A stretch of DNA of 64,000 bases from Pseudovibrio flavus (GTDB lineage Bacteria; Pseudomonadota; Alphaproteobacteria; Rhizobiales; Stappiaceae): positions 186,525 to 250,524 of the forward strand of contig NZ_SMMA01000061.1 in the NCBI RefSeq assembly GCF_009711345.1, in the 5' to 3' direction. The notes beneath the pieces were generated by a model. That model was given only the letters and a program-made list of their open reading frames with translations, made no database searches and was not told the origin of the DNA. Of this stretch, positions 39,352-47,418 are shown one piece after another. The position numbers and the translations under genes were made by a program. The first letter of the stretch is position 1. Each line of letters opens with the position of its first letter.

Positions 39352-40242
39352 TTATTCCAGATTCTGGATTTGCTCACGCATCTGGTCGATAACGGTTTTA
39401 AGCTCAAGGCCAATCGTGGTCAGTTCCACAGAGTTTGACTTGGAGCACAGTGTGTTGGCCTCGCGGTTAAACTCCTGAGCCAAAAAGTCAAGACGTCGAC
39501 CAATAGGACCGCCCGCCTGCGCCAACTCCCGCACAGCTGCAACGTGGGCAATCAAGCGGTCAATCTCTTCGCGCACGTCAGCTTTTGTTGCAAGCAAAGC
39601 AGCTTCCTGATGAAGACGCTGCTCATCGAGTTTGCTGGACGCTTCAAGAAGCTCTTCAATTTGTTTGGCCAAACGGGCACGAATGACATCTGTCTGTCGA
39701 GATGGTAACTCTTCAGCCTGTTTGGTCAAACGAGCAATTTCGTCTACCTGAGAGATCAATAGACCGCCCACAGCAGCACCTTCGGTCTGGCGCATAGCCT
39801 GTAACCCATCAACTGCATCAGACAAGCTTGCCAGAATACCTTCAGCGATGCGGGTCTTGTCTTCTTCGCTCTCCTCAGGCTCTTTTAGCTCCAACACACC
39901 CTTGTGAGCCAGAATGCCGTCAATACTTGGAGCGCTTGCGTCCGGCATGCGAGCCTTTAGAAGCTCAACAGCCTTCAAAACCTGATCCAGCGCTTCTTCA
40001 TTGATAGCGAGCGTGTTATCGCCCTGCTCTCGCTGAATCTGCAGGTTTGCAGTGATATTGCCGCGCTTGAAGGCCTTGCTAAACAACGCCCGCGCTTGCA
40101 CTTCCAACGCGTCAAAGCCCTGCGGCAGACGCATTCTTACATCAAGACCTTTGCCGTTTACCGAGCGCAGTTCCCATACCCAGCGGGTTTGCTTGTATTC
40201 ACCCTCGCTACGGGCAAAACCTGTCATGCTGGCAAGAGCCAT
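39352..40242 (-). CDS. yicC: YicC-family endoribonuclease
   Basis: A 296-aa protein of the YicC/YloC family, recently characterised members of which are RNA endonucleases. Signature N-terminus ASMTGFARSEGEY, followed by WELRSVNGKGLDVRMRLP. The C-terminus GPIGRRLDFLAQEFNREANTL carries the conserved acidic and Arg residues. AAAGG lies 10 nt before ATG 40242. 62 bp upstream of gmk. Confidence 0.92.
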   Translation of the reverse strand: MALASMTGFARSEGEYKQTRWVWELRSVNGKGLDVRMRLPQGFDALEVQARALFSKAFKRGNITANLQIQREQGDNTLAINEEALDQVLKAVELLKARMPDASAPSIDGILAHKGVLELKEPEESEEDKTRIAEGILASLSDAVDGLQAMRQTEGAAVGGLLISQVDEIARLTKQAEELPSRQTDVIRARLAKQIEELLEASSKLDEQRLHQEAALLATKADVREEIDRLIAHVAAVRELAQAGGPIGRRLDFLAQEFNREANTLCSKSNSVELTTIGLELKTVIDQMREQIQNLE

Positions 40243-40332
40243 GGATCGATGCCTTTCTAAAGGTTCCGCACCCTTTCAGATCACGGAAAGTCGCTGACTT
40301 CTATGAGTATTAGCCAGCCTGTTGATGCGAGA

Positions 40333-40354
40333 AAGGGAGGGTTACCCCTCCCTT
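40333..40354 (-). terminator. Hairpin after mltG (probable terminator)
   Basis: Perfect 9-bp stem AAGGGAGGG / CCCTCCCTT with a 4-nt loop, 18 bp beyond the mltG stop. The following minus-strand tract is only TTTCTC, so termination efficiency is uncertain. Confidence 0.55.
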
Positions 40355-40372
40355 GTCATCATAGTGCCAAAC

Positions 40373-41560
40373 CTAGTTGGACTTTGCTTTTTCTGCCTGC
40401 TTGGCACGAATTTCACGCTCGATCTTACGCCACTTGGCAACATTGTTCTGATGCTGCTTGTAGGTTTCTGCAAAAGCGTGACCACCTGTGCCATCGGCCA
40501 CAAAGTAAAGGTCTTTAGTCCGTGAAGGATTTGCAACAGCTTCCAGCGCCGCTACGCCCGGGTTACCAATCGGTCCCGGAGGCAGAGCCTTGATCTGGTA
40601 GGTGTTGTAAGGGTTCTTCTGGTTAAGTTCGCTGCGGGTAATGCCAGAGCGATCCTTAAGCCATGCATCACTGCCATAGAGGCCATAAAGAATGGTCGGG
40701 TCAGACTGCAGCTTCATACCCTTGTTGAGGCGGTTTACAAATACGCCCGCAACACGATTGCGCTCGTCAGCCTTGCTGGTTTCTTTCTCAACGATAGAAG
40801 CCAGAATGACCAATTCCTCAGGACTATTAATCGGAAGATCCTGCGTTCTGCCGCGCCAAACACGCTCAAGGTTCTTACTCATAGCCGCGCCCATCTCATC
40901 CAGAATTTTCTGGCGGGTTGTGCCGCGCGTGAATGAGTAAGTCTCTGGCATCAAGCTGCCTTCAACCGGAATTGCGCTAATTTCGCCAAGCAGAACTTCG
41001 TTCTTGTTAAGGCGGTCCACGATCTGCGCACTCGTCCAACCTTCTGGGAAGGTTACGGAGTGGAACACAGCGCGGCCGGAAACGAGATCATTCATCACTT
41101 CGCGCATGGAAGAACCAGCGGCAAAAGCGTATTCACCCGCCTTCATCTTGTTCTGGTTCTTGTAAACGCGCACTGCACCTTCAAACACGAAGGTATTGTC
41201 GATCACACCGGCGTCAATCAACCGGTCAGAGATCGTTGCAAGGGAAGATCCGTTTGGAATGACAACCGTCGCTTCTTGCTTCAAAGGTCCTGGCTCTTCA
41301 AAGCGAGCCTTACCCCAATAAAGGGCACCCCCTGCAGCAAGGGCAGCAAGAACTGTGATTGTAAGGAAGAAATTGATAACGAGAACAATAGGATTGCGCG
41401 CATGGCGCGAACGCTTTGGCGGCGGAGGAGCCTGCTCAGGCTGAATGGCCTGACTAGGGCTTTTAGGATTGATCCGCGACTTGCCAATTACATTGGATGC
41501 TTCGGTTTCACTAGTGTTGCCACTAGGCGAATTATCCTCGGAACCAGATGATTGGGTCAT
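40373..41560 (-). CDS. mltG: Endolytic murein transglycosylase MltG
   Basis: A 395-aa inner-membrane protein that cleaves nascent peptidoglycan strands. A disordered Pro/Ser-rich cytoplasmic N-terminus leads to a single transmembrane helix (near residues 60-83), a LysM-like segment, and the YceG domain with the catalytic Glu in LASIVEKETSKADERNRVAGVF. ATG 41560 is preferred because AGGA lies 6 nt upstream; ATG 41566 sits too close to it. Downstream of fabF across a likely terminator. Confidence 0.92.
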   Translation of the reverse strand: MTQSSGSEDNSPSGNTSETEASNVIGKSRINPKSPSQAIQPEQAPPPPKRSRHARNPIVLVINFFLTITVLAALAAGGALYWGKARFEEPGPLKQEATVVIPNGSSLATISDRLIDAGVIDNTFVFEGAVRVYKNQNKMKAGEYAFAAGSSMREVMNDLVSGRAVFHSVTFPEGWTSAQIVDRLNKNEVLLGEISAIPVEGSLMPETYSFTRGTTRQKILDEMGAAMSKNLERVWRGRTQDLPINSPEELVILASIVEKETSKADERNRVAGVFVNRLNKGMKLQSDPTILYGLYGSDAWLKDRSGITRSELNQKNPYNTYQIKALPPGPIGNPGVAALEAVANPSRTKDLYFVADGTGGHAFAETYKQHQNNVAKWRKIEREIRAKQAEKAKSN

Positions 41561-41585
41561 ATCCATTCCTAAAAAAAAGTAAGCC

Positions 41586-41614
41586 AGAGGCCGCGGCAGC
41601 GACTTCTGGCCTCT
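41586..41614 (-). terminator. Terminator of fabF
   Basis: AGAGGCC pairs with GGCCTCT (an alternative GCCAGA/TCTGGC pairing overlaps), flanked by A-tracts on both sides. Read on the minus strand it is followed by TTACTTTTTTTT. Confidence 0.65.
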
Positions 41615-41640
41615 AAAAAAATCAAAGGATCAGCTCGGGA

Positions 41641-42906
41641 TCAAGCTTCAACTTTTTTGAAAACGAGAGAAGCGTTGGTGCCACCAAAACCGAAGGAGTT
41701 GGAAAGAGCAACGTTGATCTCCATTTTCTTAGCCTTGTGCGGAACCAGATCAATCTCGGTTTCAACCGATGGATTGTCGAGGTTCAGCGTAGGAGGCGCG
41801 ATACCGTCACGGATTGCCAGAACAGAGAAGATAGCTTCTACCGCGCCTGCTGCACCCAGAAGGTGACCAACGCTGGACTTGGTGGAAGACATAGTCAGGT
41901 TCTTGGCAGCATCGCCTGCAAGGCGAGCAACTGCACCCAGCTCGATTTCATCGCCGAGCGGAGTGGAAGTACCGTGAGCGTTTACATAGTCCACGTCAGC
42001 CATGGTCAGGCCTGCACGCTTCAGTGCAGCTTCCATGCAGCGGTAACCGCCGTCACCATCCGGAGATGGGGAAGTGATGTGGTACGCATCGCCGGAAAGG
42101 CCGTAGCCAACCACTTCAGCATAGATTTTTGCGCCGCGTGCTACAGCGTGCTCGTATTCTTCCAGAACAACGATACCTGAGCCTTCACCCATGACGAAGC
42201 CGTCACGATCCTTGTCATAAGGACGGGAAGCCTTTTCAGGTTCATCGTTGTAGCCGGTGGAAAGAGCACGGCAAGCGTTAAAGCCTGCAATACCAAGACG
42301 GCAGATTGGGGATTCAGTACCACCTGCAACCATCACGTCAGCGTCGCCATACGCAACAAGGCGAGCAGCATCACCAATGGCGTGAGCGCCGGTGGAGCAT
42401 GCGGTTACTACAGAGTGGTTAGGGCCTTTCAAGCCATGACGAATGGAAACATAACCACTTGCCAGGTTGATAAGACGGCCAGGAATGAAGAACGGGCTAA
42501 CGCGGCGCGGGCCCTTCTCATTAAGAAGAATAGCAGTATCAGCGATACCCTGGAAGCCACCAATGCCGGAGCCGATCAGAACGCCGGTACGGTTCTGGTC
42601 TTCGGTGCTTTCTGGTTTCCAGTTAGCATCAGCAAGAGCCTGATCAGCTGCAGCAATAGCAAAAACGATGAACTCGTCTACTTTGCGCTGCTCTTTCGGC
42701 TCCATCCAGTCATTAGGATTGAAGGTACCATCGGTGCCATCGCCAAACGGGATCTGGCAGGCAATTTTGGTCTGCAGATCATCGGTCTCGAATTTCTCAA
42801 CCTTACGGGCACCACTTTCGCCCTTTAGAATCCGCTCCCAGGAGATTTCCGCCCCACAGCCCAGAGGGCTTACCATTCCAATACCGGTAACAACGACTCG
42901 ACGCAT
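41641..42906 (-). CDS. fabF: Beta-ketoacyl-ACP synthase II
   Basis: A 421-aa condensing enzyme of type II fatty-acid elongation. Active-site Cys170 is in VTACSTGAHAIGDA. Catalytic His lie in NAHGTSTPLGD and in SVGHLLGAAGAVE, and the C-terminal SFGFGGTNASL is typical. Downstream of acpP on the same strand. AAGG lies just before ATG 42906. Confidence 0.96.
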   Translation of the reverse strand: MRRVVVTGIGMVSPLGCGAEISWERILKGESGARKVEKFETDDLQTKIACQIPFGDGTDGTFNPNDWMEPKEQRKVDEFIVFAIAAADQALADANWKPESTEDQNRTGVLIGSGIGGFQGIADTAILLNEKGPRRVSPFFIPGRLINLASGYVSIRHGLKGPNHSVVTACSTGAHAIGDAARLVAYGDADVMVAGGTESPICRLGIAGFNACRALSTGYNDEPEKASRPYDKDRDGFVMGEGSGIVVLEEYEHAVARGAKIYAEVVGYGLSGDAYHITSPSPDGDGGYRCMEAALKRAGLTMADVDYVNAHGTSTPLGDEIELGAVARLAGDAAKNLTMSSTKSSVGHLLGAAGAVEAIFSVLAIRDGIAPPTLNLDNPSVETEIDLVPHKAKKMEINVALSNSFGFGGTNASLVFKKVEA

Positions 42907-43018
42907 TGACCTTCACTTCTGTTTTGAGCGCAAGGAACAGCGCTCTGCTTATCAGCGATCTTAAAAGGAAATCGCGGCAGATGATACCACCCACCGCGAA
43001 AAGCCATTAGCCAATAAA

Positions 43019-43255
43019 TTAGTTGGCTTTGGATTCGATGAAGCTTACAGCGTCACCAACAGTCTGGATGGTTTCTGCTGCATCATCAGGAATCTCAACG
43101 CCGAAAGCTTCTTCAAAAGCCATAACCAGCTCAACGGTGTCCAAGCTGTCTGCGCCCAGATCGTCGATGAAGCTTGCAGATTCAGTGACCTTGTCAGCTT
43201 CCACGCCCAGGTGTTCGACAACGATCTTCTTTACCTGTTCGGCTACATTGCTCAT
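43019..43255 (-). CDS. acpP: Acyl carrier protein
   Basis: A 78-aa acidic carrier protein. Ser37 in [11 protein letters not shown] is the 4'-phosphopantetheine attachment site. GAGGA lies 7 nt before the ATG. A 274-bp gap from fabG suggests its own promoter, consistent with very high expression of this gene in other bacteria. Confidence 0.97.
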   Translation of the reverse strand: MSNVAEQVKKIVVEHLGVEADKVTESASFIDDLGADSLDTVELVMAFEEAFGVEIPDDAAETIQTVGDAVSFIESKAN

Positions 43256-43529
43256 TTTAAGTCCTCAGTTGTTTTTAAGGTGTCTGTTTCAGCCCTTTGT
43301 ATAGGCCAAATCCAAAAATCTGGTCCCCTGTGACACACTCTCGCGCTTTTGAAAAGCATTATCCGCCCTCATGGCAGACAACTTCCAAAAGAAACGTATG
43401 TTTCGTGCCACAAAAGCCCGAATTCTAATTCTGAACGGCGCTCCTATCACACTTTACAAGTTTTGACCAGCGCGCCGTTACAGTCTGCGTAAACGCAGCG
43501 TCCATGTACCTTTTTTAAATAGGTACCTA

Positions 43530-44267
43530 TCAGATCATTGCCATGCCGCCGTTAACGTGCAGTGTCTGGCCGGTCACATAACCACCCTCGTCACTTGCAA
43601 GGTACACAGCAGCTGCAGCAATGTCTTCAACAGAACCGAGACGACCGGCCGGTACGGAGGTAAGGATCGATTCGCGCTGTTTGTCGTTCAGCTCGTCAGT
43701 CATCGCGGTGGCAATGAAGCCCGGCGCAATGGTGTTGACGGTGATGTTGCGGCTTGCAACTTCGCGAGCCAGAGACTTGGACATGCCGATCATGCCAGCC
43801 TTAGCTGCGGAGTAGTTCACCTGACCTGGGTTACCGGTCACACCCACAACAGAAGTGATACCGATGATGCGGCCAGAACGACGCTTCATCATGCCCTTGA
43901 TCGCTGCGCGGCACAGACGGAAGGTAGAAGACAGGTTCACTTCCAGAACGCTATCCCACTCGTCGTCTTTCATACGCATGAAGATGTTGTCGCGGGTAAT
44001 ACCAGCGTTGTTTACCAGAATGTCCAGACCGCCCATTTTTTCTTCGGCAGCAGGAACAAGCGCATCAACGCTATCGCGGTCAGAAAGGTTTGCAGCCTGA
44101 ATGAATACGCGATCACCAAGAGAAGCAGCCAGCTCTTCAAGCTTTGCTTCGCGGGTACCGGAAAGGGTTACAACAGCGCCCTGTGCGTGCAGTGCGCGGG
44201 CAATACCTTCGCCAATACCGCCGGTAGCGCCGGTTACAAGCGCGCGCTTATTCGTTAAATCAAACAT
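43530..44267 (-). CDS. fabG: 3-oxoacyl-ACP reductase
   Basis: A 245-aa NADPH-dependent SDR that reduces beta-ketoacyl-ACP. Cofactor loop TGATGGIGEGI, structural NNAGITRDN, and catalytic triad Ser139, Tyr152 and Lys156. Ribosome-binding site GAGGAG 7 nt before ATG 44267. 57 bp downstream of fabD, so probably co-transcribed. Confidence 0.96.
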   Translation of the reverse strand: MFDLTNKRALVTGATGGIGEGIARALHAQGAVVTLSGTREAKLEELAASLGDRVFIQAANLSDRDSVDALVPAAEEKMGGLDILVNNAGITRDNIFMRMKDDEWDSVLEVNLSSTFRLCRAAIKGMMKRRSGRIIGITSVVGVTGNPGQVNYSAAKAGMIGMSKSLAREVASRNITVNTIAPGFIATAMTDELNDKQRESILTSVPAGRLGSVEDIAAAAVYLASDEGGYVTGQTLHVNGGMAMI

Positions 44268-44324
44268 GCCGTATCTCCTCGGCTAAAATCTTGAAAATGA
44301 GTTCTTGTAGTCAGCGTTCGGCCA

Positions 44325-45269
44325 TTAGCCGTTCAAGCGAGCAACAAGAGCATCAATATCTTCGGCAGTGTTGATCGCAACACCTTCTGCGCCAGCAGCA
44401 ATACGTTTCACCATGCCGGTGAGCACTTTGCCTGTGCCGACTTCCACAAATGTGGTTACGCCGTTTTCAGCCATCCACTGAACGGATTCGCGCCAGCGAA
44501 CAGTGCCTGTAACCTGCTCGACCAAGCGAGCGCGGATTTCGGCAGGGTCTGTGATAGGAGCAGCCAGAACGTTAGCAACCAGCGGCACCTTTGGTGCGTT
44601 GATTTCTACGTTTGCAAGAGCCTCAGCCATCACGTCTGCAGCAGGTGCCATCAGTGCGCAATGGAACGGAGCAGATACTGGCAGCAGAACAGCGCGGCGT
44701 GCGCCTTTGCTTTTTGCGATCTCACAAGCACGCTCAACAGCTGCTTTATGGCCGGATACAACAACCTGACCAGGAGCGTTATCGTTTGCAGCCTGACAGA
44801 CTTCACCCTGTGCAGCCTCTTCAGCGATTTCCTTAGCCTGCTCGAAGTCCAGACCCAGAAGAGCTGCCATAGCGCCCTCACCGACTGGAACAGCCTTCTG
44901 CATAGCATCACCACGAGTGCGCAGCAGACGGGCAGCGTCGGAAATGGAAAGGCTACCGGCAGCAGCGAGCGCGGAGTACTCACCCAAAGAGTGACCTGCC
45001 ACGAAAGAAACTGCAGATTTCAGATCAACGCCTTTTGCTTCCAGCACGCGCAAGGTTGCAAGGCTAACCGCCATAAGCGCTGGCTGGGCGTTGGACGTAA
45101 GGGTCAGCTCGTCGGCTGGACCTTCCCACATAATCTTAGAGAGCGCCTGCCCCAGAGCGGCGTCTACTTCGTCGAATACGGCTTTCGCTTCAGGAAAGGT
45201 ATCAGCAAGGTTCTTGCCCATACCAACGGCCTGACTTCCCTGACCAGGGAATGTGAAGGCTATAGTCAT
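44325..45269 (-). CDS. fabD: Malonyl-CoA:ACP transacylase
   Basis: A 314-aa enzyme that loads malonyl groups onto ACP. N-terminal AFTFPGQGSQAVGMG, nucleophile Ser94 in AGHSLGEYSALAAAG, and the His-containing PVSAPFHCALM. ATG 45269 is preferred because GGAG lies 10 nt upstream; the ATG at 45278 sits almost on top of it. First gene of the minus-strand fab cluster. Confidence 0.95.
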   Translation of the reverse strand: MTIAFTFPGQGSQAVGMGKNLADTFPEAKAVFDEVDAALGQALSKIMWEGPADELTLTSNAQPALMAVSLATLRVLEAKGVDLKSAVSFVAGHSLGEYSALAAAGSLSISDAARLLRTRGDAMQKAVPVGEGAMAALLGLDFEQAKEIAEEAAQGEVCQAANDNAPGQVVVSGHKAAVERACEIAKSKGARRAVLLPVSAPFHCALMAPAADVMAEALANVEINAPKVPLVANVLAAPITDPAEIRARLVEQVTGTVRWRESVQWMAENGVTTFVEVGTGKVLTGMVKRIAAGAEGVAINTAEDIDALVARLNG

Positions 45270-45362
45270 TGCTTTCATGCTCCATTCTAAATGAAACTGT
45301 TTTTGTTATATGGAGGCCTTTAGCCGGTACTGCCGCAGAGAAGCCCGTACCCGCCACCTTGA

Positions 45363-45376
45363 AAACCCTAGGGTTT
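45363..45376. promoter_or_regulatory. Perfect palindrome upstream of fabD
   Basis: AAACCCTAGGGTTT, a 14-bp perfect dyad 94 bp before the fabD start and about 315 bp before rpsF. Shape and location fit an operator, but no known regulator consensus is recognised. Confidence 0.35.
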
Positions 45377-45632
45377 CTCAAGAAACGGTCTGCCAATAAA
45401 AGCGGACAAGACCCCCAAGCCCCCTTTCTGTCAAGGCTGAGGGGTAAAAAAACGGCTTTTTGAACAGAAGCTCTTGTATTGTGGGCCGGTTTATATATAA
45501 AGCCATCCCGTTACCGGTGTCTGGCCGGGGGCTGAACGGAAGATAGCGTTTTACGCTAAGGAATCGAAAGATATCCGCCTTCCCGTGTCCCCGCTCTCGA
45601 AGATATCTTCTCGCCTTTCACTTCAAAACGAA

Positions 45633-45660
45633 GGCTCGAAGGGGCTTTGCGCCGAGACCG
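45633..45660 (+). promoter_or_regulatory. Possible autoregulatory leader of rpsF-rpsR
   Basis: GGCTCG pairs with CGAG-A-CC (one bulged A), followed directly by a CCG. Many bacteria carry an S6:S18-binding leader with a conserved CCG in this position of the mRNA. The match here is only approximate. Confidence 0.25.
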
Positions 45661-45689
45661 GTTAACCAGAAAGCAGAAAGGCTAAACAG

Positions 45690-46088
45690 ATGGCGCTCTA
45701 TGAGCACGTGATCCTGGCTCGCCAGGACATTTCTACCCAGCAGGTTGAAGCCCTCGTCGAACAGTTCAAAGCTGTAATCGAAGCTGGCGAAGGTAAGGTT
45801 GGTAAAGTTGAATTTTGGGGTCTGCGCACTCTCGCATACCGCGTCAACAAAAACCGCAAAGCACACTACGTTCTGATGAACCTTGACGCTCCACACGCAG
45901 CAGTAGCTGAAATGGAACGTCTTGAAGGCCTGAACGAAGACATTCTGCGCGTTATGACCGTTCGTGTTGAAGAACTCGACGAAGAACAGTCTGTAATGAT
46001 GCAGAAGCGTGATCGTGACGACCGTCGTCGTGGTGACCGTCCGACTGGCCCACGTGGTCCACGTCGCAACGAAGCAGCAGCGGAGTAA
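45690..46088 (+). CDS. rpsF: 30S ribosomal protein S6
   Basis: A 132-aa small-subunit protein that pairs with S18. Opening [19 protein letters not shown] and central [25 protein letters not shown] (positions about 45-70) are typical. The C-terminal tail is Arg/Asp- then Pro/Gly-rich ([18 protein letters not shown]). AAGG lies 8 nt before ATG 45690. First gene of the rpsF-rpsR pair. Confidence 0.96.
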   Translation: MALYEHVILARQDISTQQVEALVEQFKAVIEAGEGKVGKVEFWGLRTLAYRVNKNRKAHYVLMNLDAPHAAVAEMERLEGLNEDILRVMTVRVEELDEEQSVMMQKRDRDDRRRGDRPTGPRGPRRNEAAAE

Positions 46089-46094
46089 TCGAAA

Positions 46095-46340
46095 ATGACT
46101 GAAGCATCTTCCGGCGCACGTCGCCCATTCTTCCGTCGTCGCAAGACCTGCCCTTTCTCTGGCGCGAATGCTCCAAAGATCGACTACAAGGACATCCGTC
46201 TTCTGCAGCGTTACATTTCTGAACGCGGCAAGATCGTTCCTTCCCGTATTACTGCGGTTTCTGCGAAAAAGCAGCGTGAACTCGCTCGTGCAATTAAGCG
46301 CGCTCGTTTCCTCGGCCTGCTTCCATTCGTAATCAAGTAA
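46095..46340 (+). CDS. rpsR: 30S ribosomal protein S18
   Basis: An 81-aa basic protein binding S6 and 16S rRNA. Core segments [36 protein letters not shown] and [19 protein letters not shown] match the family. It begins 6 bp after rpsF. A strong terminator follows at once, separating it from rplI. Confidence 0.97.
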   Translation: MTEASSGARRPFFRRRKTCPFSGANAPKIDYKDIRLLQRYISERGKIVPSRITAVSAKKQRELARAIKRARFLGLLPFVIK

Positions 46341-46355
46341 GATTACTTGGAACTT

Positions 46356-46381
46356 AGTGCGGGGCTTGCCCCGCACTTTTT
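46356..46381 (+). terminator. Terminator between rpsR and rplI
   Basis: Perfect 9-bp stem AGTGCGGGG / CCCCGCACT with a CTTG loop and a T-tract. It implies that rplI is transcribed partly by read-through or from its own promoter (46382-46475). Confidence 0.88.
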
Positions 46382-46475
46382 CCCTGCGCTCAGCAGGGCC
46401 CCGGTTGATGTCGGCGGGGTACACCGTCATCTAACTGCGATTTGATCGCAGGACAGCTATCAAAGGAATATCCCA

Positions 46476-47075
46476 ATGGACATTATTCTTCTTGAACGCG
46501 TAGCTAAGCTCGGCCAGATGGGCGACACCGTTCGCGTACGCGACGGTTATGCACGTAACTACCTTCTGCCACAGGGCAAAGCTCTTCGCGCAAACAAAGC
46601 TAACCTGGCTCGCTTCGAAAACGAACGCGCTCAGCTGGAAGCTCGTAACCTTGAGCGTAAGGCAGAAGCTGAAGCAGTAGCTGAAAAGCTCAACGGCAAA
46701 TCCATCATCGTTATCCGCGCTGCTGGTGAAACCGGTCAGCTTTACGGTTCCGTTGCTACCCGCGATATCGCAACTCAGCTTGGTGAAGGCGTTGTTGACG
46801 GCGACAAGTTCGACGTTGTTCGCTCCCAGGTTTCCCTGCGCGCACCAATCAAGACCATTGGTCTGCACGAAGTTGTAATCTCCCTGCACCCAGAAGTAGA
46901 CGCAGTTATCGCAGTGAACGTTGCTCGTTCCACTGACGAAGCTAACCGTCAGGCTGCTGGTGAAGACCTCACCGTCACCGAGCAGGACGAGTTCGAATTC
47001 GAAGAAGACCTGGAAGACGAAGCTGAAGGCGAAGAAGCTGAAGTTTCTGAAGAGGAAGCAGAAGAGCAGGAATAA
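46476..47075 (+). CDS. rplI: 50S ribosomal protein L9
   Basis: A 199-aa large-subunit protein, longer than the ~150-aa enterobacterial form. The N-terminal domain [30 protein letters not shown] is followed by the connecting helix and C-terminal domain. The last ~35 residues are an almost purely acidic tail ([20 protein letters not shown]); extended acidic L9 tails are known in alphaproteobacteria. AAGGA lies 8 nt before the ATG. Own terminator downstream. Confidence 0.96.
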   Translation: MDIILLERVAKLGQMGDTVRVRDGYARNYLLPQGKALRANKANLARFENERAQLEARNLERKAEAEAVAEKLNGKSIIVIRAAGETGQLYGSVATRDIATQLGEGVVDGDKFDVVRSQVSLRAPIKTIGLHEVVISLHPEVDAVIAVNVARSTDEANRQAAGEDLTVTEQDEFEFEEDLEDEAEGEEAEVSEEEAEEQE

Positions 47076-47117
47076 GCATCAGCTTATCCTTGCGTGCTCC
47101 TTGCACCAAGTTAAGAG

Positions 47118-47149
47118 GCGGGCCTCGTTTTTCGAGGCTCGCTTTTTTT
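47118..47149 (+). terminator. Terminator of rplI
   Basis: GCGGGCCTCG pairs with CGAGGCTCGC around a short T loop, followed by TTTTTTT. Confidence 0.88.
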
Positions 47150-47418
47150 CTCCCCCCTCAAGATTCTCAGTACCCTCCCAAAGAGAACAATAAGAAAAAA
47201 CGCTGGCTAAGCGCTTGTTTCATATACGTCCGCAAATCCTTCAACTATGAAATACTAGTGAGGCTCGCACGTATCACGCGCTCGCCTTGTCAATTGGCAA
47301 CCCATGATTTTCCCCGCTGATCTTAAACTGTTAAAGAACTGTATTTATGTCTCGAGGGGTGTCTTCCCTCACCTTTCGCAAAAGAGTAACCAAGATGGCG
47401 AGCGGCGAGAGGATTAGG

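Larger units (their letters stand above)
45270..45689. other. Divergent fabD-rpsF regulatory region
   Basis: 420 bp without a credible ORF, containing promoters for fabD and the ribosomal-protein operon. It holds a perfect 14-bp palindrome (45363-45376), a 12-bp palindrome GAAGATATCTTC (45599-45610) and a structured leader just upstream of rpsF. Confidence 0.5.
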
